NCBI GenBank assembly: GCA_038244055.1
Contig: JBBRTW010000427.1
Coordinates: forward strand, 1-6,323
DNA: 6,323 bases
Direction of reading: 5' to 3'
DNA from: DASPKW01 sp038244055
GTDB taxonomy: Bacteria > Planctomycetota > Phycisphaerae > Tepidisphaerales > Tepidisphaeraceae
Shown here: positions 1 through 6,025 of the stretch, in pieces
Layout of the letters: every line of letters starts with the position of its first letter
How positions within the stretch are numbered: the stretch's first letter is position 1
The notes under the pieces: model-generated
The model's database searches: none
The model's input: the letters and a program-made list of their open reading frames with translations, nothing else
Told to the model about the DNA's origin: nothing
Position numbers and translations under genes: made by a program

Positions 1-53
1 ACGATGAGACGATGGGACGGGAGGGTATAGGGTATAGGGGTATAGGGTATAGG
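1..53. repeat. Short tandem repeats, mainly GGGTATA heptamers
   Basis: Four GGGTATA units lie at 23-29, 30-36, 38-44 and 45-51, with one extra G at position 37. Just before them, 1-16 reads as two 8-base units (ACGATGAG, ACGATGGG). The array resembles a telomere-type G/T/A repeat in appearance only; nothing else suggests a chromosome end. It directly abuts the first long palindromic repeat. No gene is visible here. The array may continue to the left of the window. Confidence 0.85.
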
Positions 54-55
54 CC

Positions 56-131
56 GGTGCCATGCTTAGACCCGCCGCCGGTGGGTTGCCTGCGCGGCAA
101 GACGATCTTCGGCGGGGATAAGCATGCGTGT
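56..131. repeat. Palindromic 76-bp repeat, copy 1
   Basis: This unit recurs 91 bp downstream with 74 of 76 bases identical; the differences are at 98 and 100. Its arms, 61-77 and 110-126, are inverted repeats of each other with 15 of 17 bases matching (CATGCTTA...CCCGCCG against CGGCGGG...TAAGCATG). Between the arms a smaller hairpin is possible, TTGCC-TGCGC-GGCAA at 87-99. A transcript from either strand could fold into a long stem. The form resembles REP-like or small non-autonomous palindromic elements. Its function is unknown. It could also act as a 3' end structure for the gene ending at 307, but there is no T-tract. Confidence 0.85.
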
Positions 132-146
132 ATGCGGCCCTGCTCT

Positions 147-222
147 GGTGCCATGCTTAGACCCGCCGCCGGTGGGTTGCCTGCGCGGAAGGACGATCTT
201 CGGCGGGGATAAGCATGCGTGT
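147..222. repeat. Palindromic 76-bp repeat, copy 2
   Basis: This is the second copy of the palindromic unit, separated from the first by a 15-bp spacer (132-146). The outer arms at 152-168 and 201-217 are preserved. The two substitutions, at 189 and 191, fall in one arm of the small inner hairpin and abolish its TTGCC/GGCAA pairing, while the outer stem is untouched. From 223 to 306 I see no gene, tRNA or clear terminator. Confidence 0.85.
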
Positions 223-306
223 GTGCAGCGCCACTCGCGTTCGGCGTTGTTCGTGTTCCGCGCTGACAGGGCAACCCTCTGCACTCCGGCCTTCCCTTCT
301 TCTCTG

Positions 307-1674
307 CTATACTTCAATCATGGGAAGCCCGCCGACCGAGCCCAATGCCGATGCGAACGCGGAGGGCGATCTCCCCGCCCGCCCGGCCGAGCGCGACGTG
401 GGCTTGCCATCGATATACACGATGGCCGCCATTCGCATCACCCGCTCCCCCTCCGCCAGCGGCTGAAAAACCAGCCCGGCGATCACCGGCGGATTTTCCG
501 AAGACTTCCCCAGCCGATGATGCTCGCGAATCTGGTCGATCGCCCATTGCGTGCTGCCGGTGACGGGCCGGGTCGTTGCAGCCATCGTCGCCGCCGCTCG
601 ACCCGTCGTGGCGAGACTGCGCGTTGTTGGCTGAGTGGAGCCCGGCTGAGGCGTCGGAGCAGCCGGCACAATCGCATTGGCCGTCGTCGGCGCGGAAGTG
701 GGGAGCGTGATGGGACGAGTTGCCGGGCGGGTTCCCGCCAGCCGTGAGACGAGCTTGGCCGGCCGCCACGGCTCGGCCGCTTCCAGCGCCTTGAGCGCAT
801 CGGGGTCGCCGGTATGCCCGAGCGACGTCAGGGCGAGATAGCGCTGCGATTCGGTTTCATCGGGATTGAGAGCGATCTTCAGGCGCTCATCCTGCGTTCT
901 GCCGTTCATCCGAATCAACTCGGTATCGATCAGCAACACATTAAGCGCCGGGTTGGCCGGGTATTTTGGCTTAAGGGCGAGCAGGCGTGCGCGAAACTTG
1001 AGATCGGAAATGCCGGCAAGCTGGCGATGAAACGAACGATTGTCCTCCCGCCCCGCCTGCACCGAATCCAGGTAGGCCGCATACCCGCGGACAAAGATTT
1101 TCGCCGCCTCTTCATCCCCCGCCAGGGCCAGCACCGCCGACGCCGCCGCCTGGCCGGGATTATCGGCATGGCGTTCGATGTTAAATTCTTCACCCAGAAC
1201 CTGCCGGCAAAAGGCGACATTGGCCGGGTCGAGCCGAATCGCCGCCGCCGCCAGATAAGACCGGGCGTCCCCGTTGGCGGTGGGCGAATCGTAGGCCGAT
1301 AGAATCAGCGGCGCAGCCTCGCGGTAGCGAAGATTGTCGGCCGCGTAAGTCGCCGCCCGCAGACGCGGCGAGCCAAACCCAATCGCCTGCCCATCCTGCT
1401 CCACGGCCAGCCAGTAGTTGATGATGGGGATAATGCGCGGGTCGCCCGCTTCCGACATCCTGCGAATGATCGTGGTTTCCTCCACATCGTATGGAATCGG
1501 AAGCGAAGCCGCGGTTGAGCGCGTCGTCGCGGGACCCGTCGCGGCCTGTCGTACACCCGGTTCGGCCGCCGGCGGAATTGCATCCGCCGCGATGAGAATG
1601 CCGGCCATGAGAACCAGCCCCGCGCCAGTGATTCGAGTTAGAGCGCCGCCGAGTGAAATGCCCGCTTTGTTCAT
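307..1674 (-). CDS. Exported HEAT-like repeat protein of unknown function
   Basis: The 455-residue product begins with a probable signal peptide or signal anchor: K3, R14 and a hydrophobic run at about 16-30 ending in Ala-Ala-Asp-Ala. An export to the periplasm or cell surface is therefore likely. Residues about 60-300 are alanine-rich and helical in character, with repeated stretches such as 'SYLAAAAIRLDP' and 'SAVLALAGDEEAAKIF' that look like HEAT or TPR-type helical repeats. Residues about 311-372 form a Pro/Thr/Ala/Arg low-complexity linker containing TRPATRP, a style I associate with planctomycete exported proteins. The last ~80 residues are a separate segment containing 'IVYIDGKP', followed by a Ser/Gly/Ala-rich tail. 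The ATG start is supported by the signal peptide; no SD precedes it, but TACATT at 1686-1681 sits 6 nt upstream and could be a -10 box for a leaderless transcript. I do not recognise a named family. The gene is divergent from the nucleotidyltransferase operon. Confidence 0.75.
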   Translation of the reverse strand: MNKAGISLGGALTRITGAGLVLMAGILIAADAIPPAAEPGVRQAATGPATTRSTAASLPIPYDVEETTIIRRMSEAGDPRIIPIINYWLAVEQDGQAIGFGSPRLRAATYAADNLRYREAAPLILSAYDSPTANGDARSYLAAAAIRLDPANVAFCRQVLGEEFNIERHADNPGQAAASAVLALAGDEEAAKIFVRGYAAYLDSVQAGREDNRSFHRQLAGISDLKFRARLLALKPKYPANPALNVLLIDTELIRMNGRTQDERLKIALNPDETESQRYLALTSLGHTGDPDALKALEAAEPWRPAKLVSRLAGTRPATRPITLPTSAPTTANAIVPAAPTPQPGSTQPTTRSLATTGRAAATMAATTRPVTGSTQWAIDQIREHHRLGKSSENPPVIAGLVFQPLAEGERVMRMAAIVYIDGKPTSRSAGRAGRSPSAFASALGSVGGLPMIEV

Positions 1675-1820
1675 TGCGGGAATGTACCAGTTTCAACCAA
1701 TAGCGGGGAGATATTCGAATTCTTCACCCCGGCGGGTGCGATTACCGATCGGACTTGCCTTGCGATCTTGATCCCGATAGCCAGCTACTTTCTCCCTCCA
1801 GTGCCGATCGAGTATCGTGT

Positions 1821-1849
1821 TTGCGACTTCCGGGCCAGCGCGCGATAAT
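1821..1849 (+). promoter_or_regulatory. Sigma-70-type promoter of the nucleotidyltransferase operon
   Basis: TTGCGA (1821-1826) and GATAAT (1844-1849) are separated by exactly 17 bp. They match the consensus -35 at 4 of 6 and the -10 at 5 of 6 positions. The -10 box ends 7 nt before the ATG at 1857, so transcription would begin at or next to the start codon and give a leaderless mRNA. This agrees with the lack of an SD sequence. The call rests on pattern only. Confidence 0.55.
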
Positions 1850-1856
1850 GTGATTC

Positions 1857-2258
1857 ATGGCCGATCCCTCCGTCACGCCAACTTCAACCGCGCTCTGGAA
1901 GGCCAATACCGGGGTGTCCACCGCTCAAATCGATGGGTTCTGTCGTCGCTGGGGATTGCTCGAGTTGTCGTTGTTCGGCTCCGTGATGCGCCCGGACTTC
2001 AGTTCCACGAGCGATGTCGACGTCATGATCAAGTTGGACCCGGAAAGGGACTACGGCCCGTGGGATTGGCTGGAAATGATCGACCAGCTTCAGGCTTTGT
2101 TTGGCCGCAAGGTTGACCTGACTGCCCAGCGCATTCTCGAAAACGCATTCCGGCGTCAGACCATTCTCAGGGATTTGCAACTTGTCATTCCGGCTGCCGA
2201 GTCAGTGATCGATGAAAGCGGCATCACGGCAAGCGGGAGCTTTAAGGACTTCAGATGA
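1857..2258 (+). CDS. Minimal nucleotidyltransferase (MNT / MntA-like, pol-beta fold)
   Basis: The 133-residue protein has the pol-beta nucleotidyltransferase signature: G41-S42 in 'LFGSVMRPDF', the two metal-binding aspartates D53 and D55 in 'SDVDV', and a third acidic residue, D87, in 'GRKVDL'. All catalytic positions are present, so it is probably active. Small proteins of this family are usually encoded beside a HEPN (HepT, DUF86) protein, and in the best-studied pairs the MNT neutralises the HEPN RNase by adding AMP groups. No HEPN gene follows here; the next gene encodes a two-helix membrane protein and overlaps this one by 4 nt (ATGA). About 20 residues at each end are poorly conserved-looking extensions. 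The ATG at 1857 lies just behind a -10 box and lacks an SD. The substrate is unknown: an antitoxin role is inference from the family, and a free-standing transferase is equally possible. Confidence 0.85.
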   Translation: MADPSVTPTSTALWKANTGVSTAQIDGFCRRWGLLELSLFGSVMRPDFSSTSDVDVMIKLDPERDYGPWDWLEMIDQLQALFGRKVDLTAQRILENAFRRQTILRDLQLVIPAAESVIDESGITASGSFKDFR

Positions 2259-2830
2259 CCGTCACCTTTTCACCGAGCGTTGAAGAATACACCGAGGCAT
2301 ACCATCTGCTTCGGCAGCGTAGCGGGAGTCTGCGTCGAGTTCTTCATGTAGCGTATGGGCTCATTTTTTTATGGGCCTTGATCCTCCTCGCGTGGACTCT
2401 TTTTTTGAACCCTCGCACCTTCAGCACTAACCTGCTCGTTGGCAGCACAACAATGGTGACATTCGGTGGATTTGCGATTGTCGGTTGGACACAGCCGAAC
2501 ATCAAAGGCCTCTGGCGGCAAAGTCCACAATCGTTTGGCAACCAAGCCGCCGAGATCACCAGTGAAGAAATAGTTTTTCAAGCGGGTGATCGGAAGTTCC
2601 GCATCGCCAGAAAGAAGATCAGGCGCGCAATTGAAACGCCGCGGGTCTTTGCCATAAAGGCATGGGATGGGCGTCTCCGACACTTTTGGATGATTTCGAA
2701 ATCGGACCTGAGCCAGGAAGTCAGCGACGAAATCAGAGTGAGTTTGGGCTTACTTCTCGCTGACCCCCGCGCGTTTCCAGTTGTTGCAATTCCGGATTCT
2801 CGAAATTCCCAATCCAGTTGGCCCCGTTGA
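2255..2830 (+). CDS. YcxB-like membrane protein
   Basis: The 191-residue product has two predicted membrane helices at about 29-51 and 59-78 with a short loop between them. They are followed by a soluble domain (about 98-170) with a strand-rich pattern: 'EITSEEIVFQAGDRKFRI', a basic helix 'ARKKIRRAIE', then 'FWMISKSDLS'. This order (two helices, then a small PH-like cytoplasmic domain) is that of YcxB-like family proteins, whose function is not established. The start overlaps the upstream stop as ATGA and has a good SD, TAAGGA at 2243-2248, 6 nt before it, so it is translationally coupled to the nucleotidyltransferase. GC is visibly lower than in lysC (29 of 60 bases at 2341-2400 against 36 of 60 at 3421-3480), with T-tracts in the membrane part. 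Joint function with the upstream gene is inferred from the overlap alone. Confidence 0.7.
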   Translation: MTVTFSPSVEEYTEAYHLLRQRSGSLRRVLHVAYGLIFLWALILLAWTLFLNPRTFSTNLLVGSTTMVTFGGFAIVGWTQPNIKGLWRQSPQSFGNQAAEITSEEIVFQAGDRKFRIARKKIRRAIETPRVFAIKAWDGRLRHFWMISKSDLSQEVSDEIRVSLGLLLADPRAFPVVAIPDSRNSQSSWPR

Positions 2831-2854
2831 GTCTTAGACTCCATCCCCTATAAT
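2827..2854 (+). promoter_or_regulatory. lysC promoter
   Basis: TTGAGT (2827-2832) and a perfect TATAAT (2849-2854) lie 16 bp apart. The -35 box overlaps the stop codon of the upstream YcxB-like gene (TGA at 2828-2830). Transcription would start near 2861, giving a leader of about 34 nt, too short for a riboswitch. No T-box or lysine riboswitch is visible. Confidence 0.65.
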
Positions 2855-2876
2855 CCCCCCTCCGTTACCCCGGAGC

Positions 2877-2881
2877 AGGAG
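2877..2881 (+). promoter_or_regulatory. lysC ribosome binding site
   Basis: AGGAG lies 13 nt before the ATG at 2895, longer than usual spacing. A second GGAG is at 2872-2875. The start itself is secure because KFGGTSV must lie near the N-terminus of the enzyme. Confidence 0.45.
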
Positions 2882-2894
2882 CCAGACACCCCAC

Positions 2895-4136
2895 ATGCCT
2901 TTGATCGTACAGAAATTCGGCGGCACATCCGTCGCTGATGCAGAACGCATTCACCGCGCCGCCCGCAGGGCCATCGCCGCACGCGACAAGGGAAATCACG
3001 TCGTCGTCGTGGTTTCCGCCATGGGCGACACCACCGATGACCTCATCGACCTCGCCAGGCAGGTCTGCACCTACGGCGGCCAGGAAATCCAGGCCCCCAA
3101 GCGCGAGATGGATCAGCTCCTGGTCACGGGTGAGCAGGTCACCATCGCGCTCATGGCCATGGCCATCTGCGCCCAGGGGCGCGAGGCCATCAGCTTCACG
3201 GGTGGGCAGATCGGGCTGGTCACCGATGCTTCGTTCTCCAAGGCCAAGATCCAATCCATCAACAAACAGCGCATCTTCGAGCAACTCGAAAAAGGCAAGA
3301 TCGTCATCATCGCCGGCTTCCAGGGCGTCACCGAAACCGGGGACTACACCACCCTCGGCCGGGGCGGCTCCAACGCCACGCTCGTCGCCGTCGGCGCGGT
3401 GCTCAAGGCGGATGTCTGCGAGAACTACACCGATGTGGATGGCATCTACACCGCCGACCCGCGCATCGTCAAAGACGCCCGCAAGATCGACCGCATCTCC
3501 TACGATGAGATGCTCGAGCTGGCCGGCCTGGGTGCCAGCGTCCTCCAGACCCGCGCCGTCGAGTTCGCCAAGAAATACAACGTCCCGATCCACGTCCGAA
3601 ACAGCCAGAACGACAACGAAGGCACCTGGATCGTCGCGGAGACTCCCAACATGGAACACATCGTCGTATCCGGCGCGGCCCTCAAAAAAGACCTCACCCG
3701 CGTCACCGTCAAGTCCGTCCCCGACCGCCCCGGCATCGCCGCCAAGATTTTCGGCGATATCGCGGCCGCCAACATCGTCGTCGATGACATCATCCAGAAC
3801 GTCATGGATGACAACACCGCCAATATTTCCTTCACCGTCGAGCATGGCGAACTGGCCGACCTCCGCGGCGTGGTCGAGAAGATCGTCCGCGACCTCGGCG
3901 CCGATACCCAGGCCGTCTATCACGGCGATCTGGCCAAGGTGAGCATCGTCGGCGTCGGCATGCGCGTCCAGACCGGCGTCGCCCAGCGCATGTTCAAAGC
4001 CCTGGCCGATGCCAAGATCAACATCCAGAACATCTCCACCAGCGAGATCAAAATCTCCTGCATCATCGACAAGGAGCAGGGCAACAAGGCCCTGCAGGTC
4101 GTGCATGACGCGTTCGAGCTCGGCAAGGCGCGGTAA
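2895..4136 (+). CDS. lysC: Aspartate kinase (aspartokinase), alpha/beta type
   Basis: The 413-residue enzyme phosphorylates L-aspartate with ATP in the cytoplasm, the first step toward lysine, threonine, methionine and, in many bacteria, diaminopimelate for peptidoglycan. The amino-acid kinase domain spans about 1-245, with KFGGTSV at 7-13, 'VVSAMGDTTDDL' at 39-50, 'LLVTGEQV' at 75-82 and 'TLGRGGSN' at 153-160. Two ACT regulatory domains follow at about 269-340 and 348-410, the second carrying 'ISTSEIKIS' (380-388). The length and order match the Corynebacterium/Bacillus II-type LysC, known for feedback control by lysine with or without threonine; which effector acts here cannot be read directly. 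Met253, in 'PNMEHIVVSG', aligns with the known internal start of the beta subunit in such genes and has its own SD. No homoserine dehydrogenase is fused. The gene has its own promoter and is convergent with the permease operon, with 13 bp between stops. Confidence 0.97.
   Translation: MPLIVQKFGGTSVADAERIHRAARRAIAARDKGNHVVVVVSAMGDTTDDLIDLARQVCTYGGQEIQAPKREMDQLLVTGEQVTIALMAMAICAQGREAISFTGGQIGLVTDASFSKAKIQSINKQRIFEQLEKGKIVIIAGFQGVTETGDYTTLGRGGSNATLVAVGAVLKADVCENYTDVDGIYTADPRIVKDARKIDRISYDEMLELAGLGASVLQTRAVEFAKKYNVPIHVRNSQNDNEGTWIVAETPNMEHIVVSGAALKKDLTRVTVKSVPDRPGIAAKIFGDIAAANIVVDDIIQNVMDDNTANISFTVEHGELADLRGVVEKIVRDLGADTQAVYHGDLAKVSIVGVGMRVQTGVAQRMFKALADAKINIQNISTSEIKISCIIDKEQGNKALQVVHDAFELGKAR
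3638..3641 (+). promoter_or_regulatory. Internal SD for the lysC beta subunit
   Basis: GGAG within lysC lies 9 nt before the in-frame ATG at 3651 (Met253). Position and spacing suit an internal translation start. Confidence 0.5.
3651..4136 (+). CDS. lysC: Probable aspartate kinase beta subunit (internal in-frame start in lysC)
   Basis: Translation from the internal ATG would give a 161-residue protein made almost wholly of the two ACT domains. In Corynebacterium glutamicum and Bacillus subtilis the enzyme is an alpha2-beta2 complex whose beta chain starts at the equivalent place; from memory the Corynebacterium beta chain begins at a Met with a similar 'ME...V.G.A..K' context. Here 'MEHIVVSGAALKK' keeps that pattern, and GGAG lies at a suitable distance upstream. 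The beta chain would carry the effector-binding sites. This is a prediction from family knowledge plus a visible SD; a single-chain enzyme is the alternative. Confidence 0.55.
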   Translation: MEHIVVSGAALKKDLTRVTVKSVPDRPGIAAKIFGDIAAANIVVDDIIQNVMDDNTANISFTVEHGELADLRGVVEKIVRDLGADTQAVYHGDLAKVSIVGVGMRVQTGVAQRMFKALADAKINIQNISTSEIKISCIIDKEQGNKALQVVHDAFELGKAR

Positions 4137-4149
4137 TATCTCAGCCGCC

Positions 4150-5085
4150 CTACCCCTTGACCGCCCCGCTCGCCAGCCCCGCGATGAAATCGCGCTGCAA
4201 TACGAAAAACAGGACCATCACCGGCAGAATCGCCAGCAGCGTCCCGGCCATCAGCATCCCGTAAGGCGTATCAAACGCCGGCAGCCCGATCATGTTCGAG
4301 AGCGCGATCGGCAGCGTGTATTTATCCGCGCTCTGGAGCACCATCTGCGGCCATAAGAAGCTATTCCAGGTGCCCATGAAACTCAGAAGGGTGTAAGCGC
4401 CGATCATCGGCCGCACGATCGGCAGCGCGACCTCCCACCACAGCCGCAACTCGCTGCAGCCATCCACCCGCCCCGCCTGAAGCAGTTCATCCGGCACCGC
4501 CCGCATCGCCTGCATGAAAAGGAACATCCCAAAAACGCTCACCGCGCCGGGGATGATGATCGCGAGATACGAATCGAGCCAGCCAAAGCGGTGCATCAAT
4601 AGCCACGAACTCGGCAGCAGCACCTGCGACGGCAAAAGCATCGTTAAAAGCATGATCCCCATCAGAAATTTCCGTCCGCGAAAGCGATACTTCGTCAGCG
4701 CGAACCCGCCGAGACACGACAGCGTTACGACAATCGCGGTATGAAGAGATGTGAGAAAAAGGGAATTGAGCATCCAGTGCAGAAACGGCTTGCGGATGAA
4801 CAACTGCCGGTAATTGTCCAGCGTGAGCGTGTCGAGATGATCCCAGGGCAGAAACGTGTAGGTGAAGAAATCGTTCTTATCCTTTAGCGATGCGCAAATG
4901 AGCCAGATGAAAGGGAGAAAGCAGAGTGATGCGAGGATGACCAATACTCCATGCAGACCCAAAACGCGGCCGGATGGAAGCCGCCGCGCTGAATTCGAAT
5001 CTTTCGATGGCTTGCCGTGATAGTCGATCGCCATCCCGACTCCCCCCTTCTTAACATTTGCCATTTGACTTTTGACATTTGACAT
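4150..5085 (-). CDS. ABC sugar transporter permease, MalG-like
   Basis: From the ATG at 5085 the product is 311 residues. It has about six membrane helices (roughly 44-66, 106-130, 139-162, 171-193, 226-247 and 275-296). The cytoplasmic EAA loop that docks on the ATPase lies at about 203-226: 'QAGRVDGCSELRLWWE' followed by 'VALPIVRP', with the core Asp-Gly and Leu-Pro conserved and the usual Glu-Ala-Ala replaced by Gln-Ala-Gly. This is the binding-protein-dependent inner-membrane component of the carbohydrate-uptake (CUT1) type; the sugar is not readable. The start is chosen because AGGAGG lies 7 nt upstream and the ATG overlaps the previous stop as TGATG. The first 12 residues, MSNVKSQMANVK, are encoded by a heptamer tandem repeat. 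A second start at 5034 ('MAIDYHGK', 294 residues) has its own GGGGAG and may be the ancestral one. No ATPase or binding protein is in the window. Confidence 0.93.
   Translation of the reverse strand: MSNVKSQMANVKKGGVGMAIDYHGKPSKDSNSARRLPSGRVLGLHGVLVILASLCFLPFIWLICASLKDKNDFFTYTFLPWDHLDTLTLDNYRQLFIRKPFLHWMLNSLFLTSLHTAIVVTLSCLGGFALTKYRFRGRKFLMGIMLLTMLLPSQVLLPSSWLLMHRFGWLDSYLAIIIPGAVSVFGMFLFMQAMRAVPDELLQAGRVDGCSELRLWWEVALPIVRPMIGAYTLLSFMGTWNSFLWPQMVLQSADKYTLPIALSNMIGLPAFDTPYGMLMAGTLLAILPVMVLFFVLQRDFIAGLASGAVKG
5050..5084. repeat. TGTCAAA heptamer tandem repeat inside the MalG-like gene start
   Basis: Read on the minus strand, five consecutive 7-base units run TGTCAAA, TGTCAAA, AGTCAAA, TGGCAAA, TGTTAAG. 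They begin one base after the A of the start codon at 5085 and encode most of the N-terminal MSNVKSQMANVK. The array separates two candidate starts and two candidate SDs, suggesting that it expanded or inserted there. Confidence 0.8.
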
Positions 5086-6014
5086 CAAGCCCCCTCCTTT
5101 TCCCGACCCCAGCGAACCTGCAAAATCGACACGCCAAAGATCAGGCACGCCAGCAGCCACCCCACCGCCGACGCCGCCCCGATATCCCCCAGGTCGAACC
5201 CCATCATGTAGAGGTACATGACAATCGTCATCCCCGCCATCCCCGGGCCGGTGCTGTTATCGAACAGCATGTAAGGCAACTCGAAAATCTGGAAGCAGCC
5301 GATCGTGCAGACGATGATCATGAAAATCAGCACCGGCTTGATGCCCGGAATCGTCACATGGCGAAAGCGCGACCACCGCCCCGCCCCATCCACCTCGGCC
5401 GCCTCGTACAGCTCGCGATCGACCGATTGCAGCGCCGCCAGGAAGTAGATCATCCCCCAGCCGATATTGATCCAGAACACCGCCAGCACGATCGCCACCC
5501 TCCCCCAGATCGGGTCGCCCAGCCAGTTGATTTCCGTCCAGTTGGAATTGAACACGCCCAGGAAGCGCGCGATCAGCCCATGCCGCTGCGCGGTGATCAA
5601 TCGGAAAATCACCGCCACAAAAACGTGCCCCACCAGATGCGACGAGAAAAACGCGAATCGCAGCACCCCGCGCAGTCTCACCGAAGGATGATTCAGCAAA
5701 ACCGCCAGCCCCAGCGAAGCCGGTATTTGCAGACCCACGATCAGAACCGTGAAGAGGATCGTATTAGCAACCGCGATCCAGAAAAGCTTATCGGTGAGGA
5801 TAAACCGGTAATGGCCCGTGCCGACATATTGGTGAGTATGGGGCGTTGCGTATTTCCAGAAACTCAACTGCGCGCTGGAGACCAGCGGATAGATCAAAAA
5901 GATGATGAACAGGATGACAAACGGCGCGATAAAAAGATAAGGCGCATACCGCGCCTGCAGCGCCCACCAGCGGCTGGGAGAGGGGAGAGAGGATGGATCG
6001 CTCAATCTCGACAT
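5085..6014 (-). CDS. ABC sugar transporter permease, MalF/UgpA-like
   Basis: The 309-residue protein has six predicted helices (about 23-44, 79-107, 114-138, 172-195, 227-249 and 277-299). A full EAA loop 'YEAAEVDGAGRWSRF' begins at about residue 203 and ends in 'IPGIKP', which identifies the partner inner-membrane subunit of a CUT1-type sugar importer. It should pair with the MalG-like protein encoded immediately downstream (1-nt overlap, TGATG). ATG at 6014 is used; TTG at 6023 in the same frame would add three residues. Neither has an SD, unlike the strong SD of the second gene, so initiation is uncertain. The N-terminal 'SSLPSPS' is encoded across a GGGAGAG heptamer pair (5976-5989). The binding-protein gene often found next to such permeases is absent up to the IS element. 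Confidence 0.93.
   Translation of the reverse strand: MSRLSDPSSLPSPSRWWALQARYAPYLFIAPFVILFIIFLIYPLVSSAQLSFWKYATPHTHQYVGTGHYRFILTDKLFWIAVANTILFTVLIVGLQIPASLGLAVLLNHPSVRLRGVLRFAFFSSHLVGHVFVAVIFRLITAQRHGLIARFLGVFNSNWTEINWLGDPIWGRVAIVLAVFWINIGWGMIYFLAALQSVDRELYEAAEVDGAGRWSRFRHVTIPGIKPVLIFMIIVCTIGCFQIFELPYMLFDNSTGPGMAGMTIVMYLYMMGFDLGDIGAASAVGWLLACLIFGVSILQVRWGREKEGA
5093..5098 (-). promoter_or_regulatory. Strong SD for the MalG-like permease
   Basis: On the minus strand a perfect AGGAGG lies 7 nt before the ATG at 5085 and inside the end of the upstream permease gene. With the TGATG overlap it supports coupled translation and decides the start. Confidence 0.8.
5976..5996. repeat. GGGAGAG heptamer repeat in the MalF-like N-terminus
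   Basis: Two exact GGGAGAG units (5976-5982, 5983-5989) are followed by AGGATGG (5990-5996). They fall in the variable, pre-membrane N-terminal part of the permease. Two exact units alone are weak, but other heptamer arrays lie nearby. Confidence 0.5.
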
Positions 6015-6025
6015 GGAGATCAAAT

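Noticed and set aside
56..222. CRISPR array
   Set aside because: There are only two units, the repeat is 76 bp long and the spacer 15 bp; no further units or cas genes are present.
308..313. TATACT as a -10 box for a small plus-strand gene starting at 320
   Set aside because: There is no -35 partner, and the following frame is antisense to the exported-protein gene.
124..747. A 207-codon plus-strand open frame
   Set aside because: It starts inside the palindromic repeats and continues antisense to the exported-protein gene; it is very Arg-rich with no coherent domain.
1713..1720. ATTCGAAT palindrome in the divergent intergenic region
   Set aside because: It is a single 8-bp palindrome with no second copy, too little to call an operator.
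1725..1738. Hairpin CACCC-CGGC-GGGTG as an operator or terminator
   Set aside because: A 5-bp stem is expected by chance in DNA this GC-rich, and there is no T-tract or regulator nearby.
2938..3942. A 334-codon frame in lysC, same strand
   Set aside because: Its product is almost all Ser/Pro/Arg/Ala, an out-of-frame reading of lysC.
2865..4106. A 413-codon open frame on the minus strand opposite lysC
   Set aside because: It is antisense to a certain enzyme gene. Its Asp/Gly/Val-rich composition is what the complement of GC-rich codons yields, and no domain is recognisable.
4137..4149. Bidirectional terminator between lysC and the permease operon
   Set aside because: The gap is only 13 bp and shows no stem-loop.
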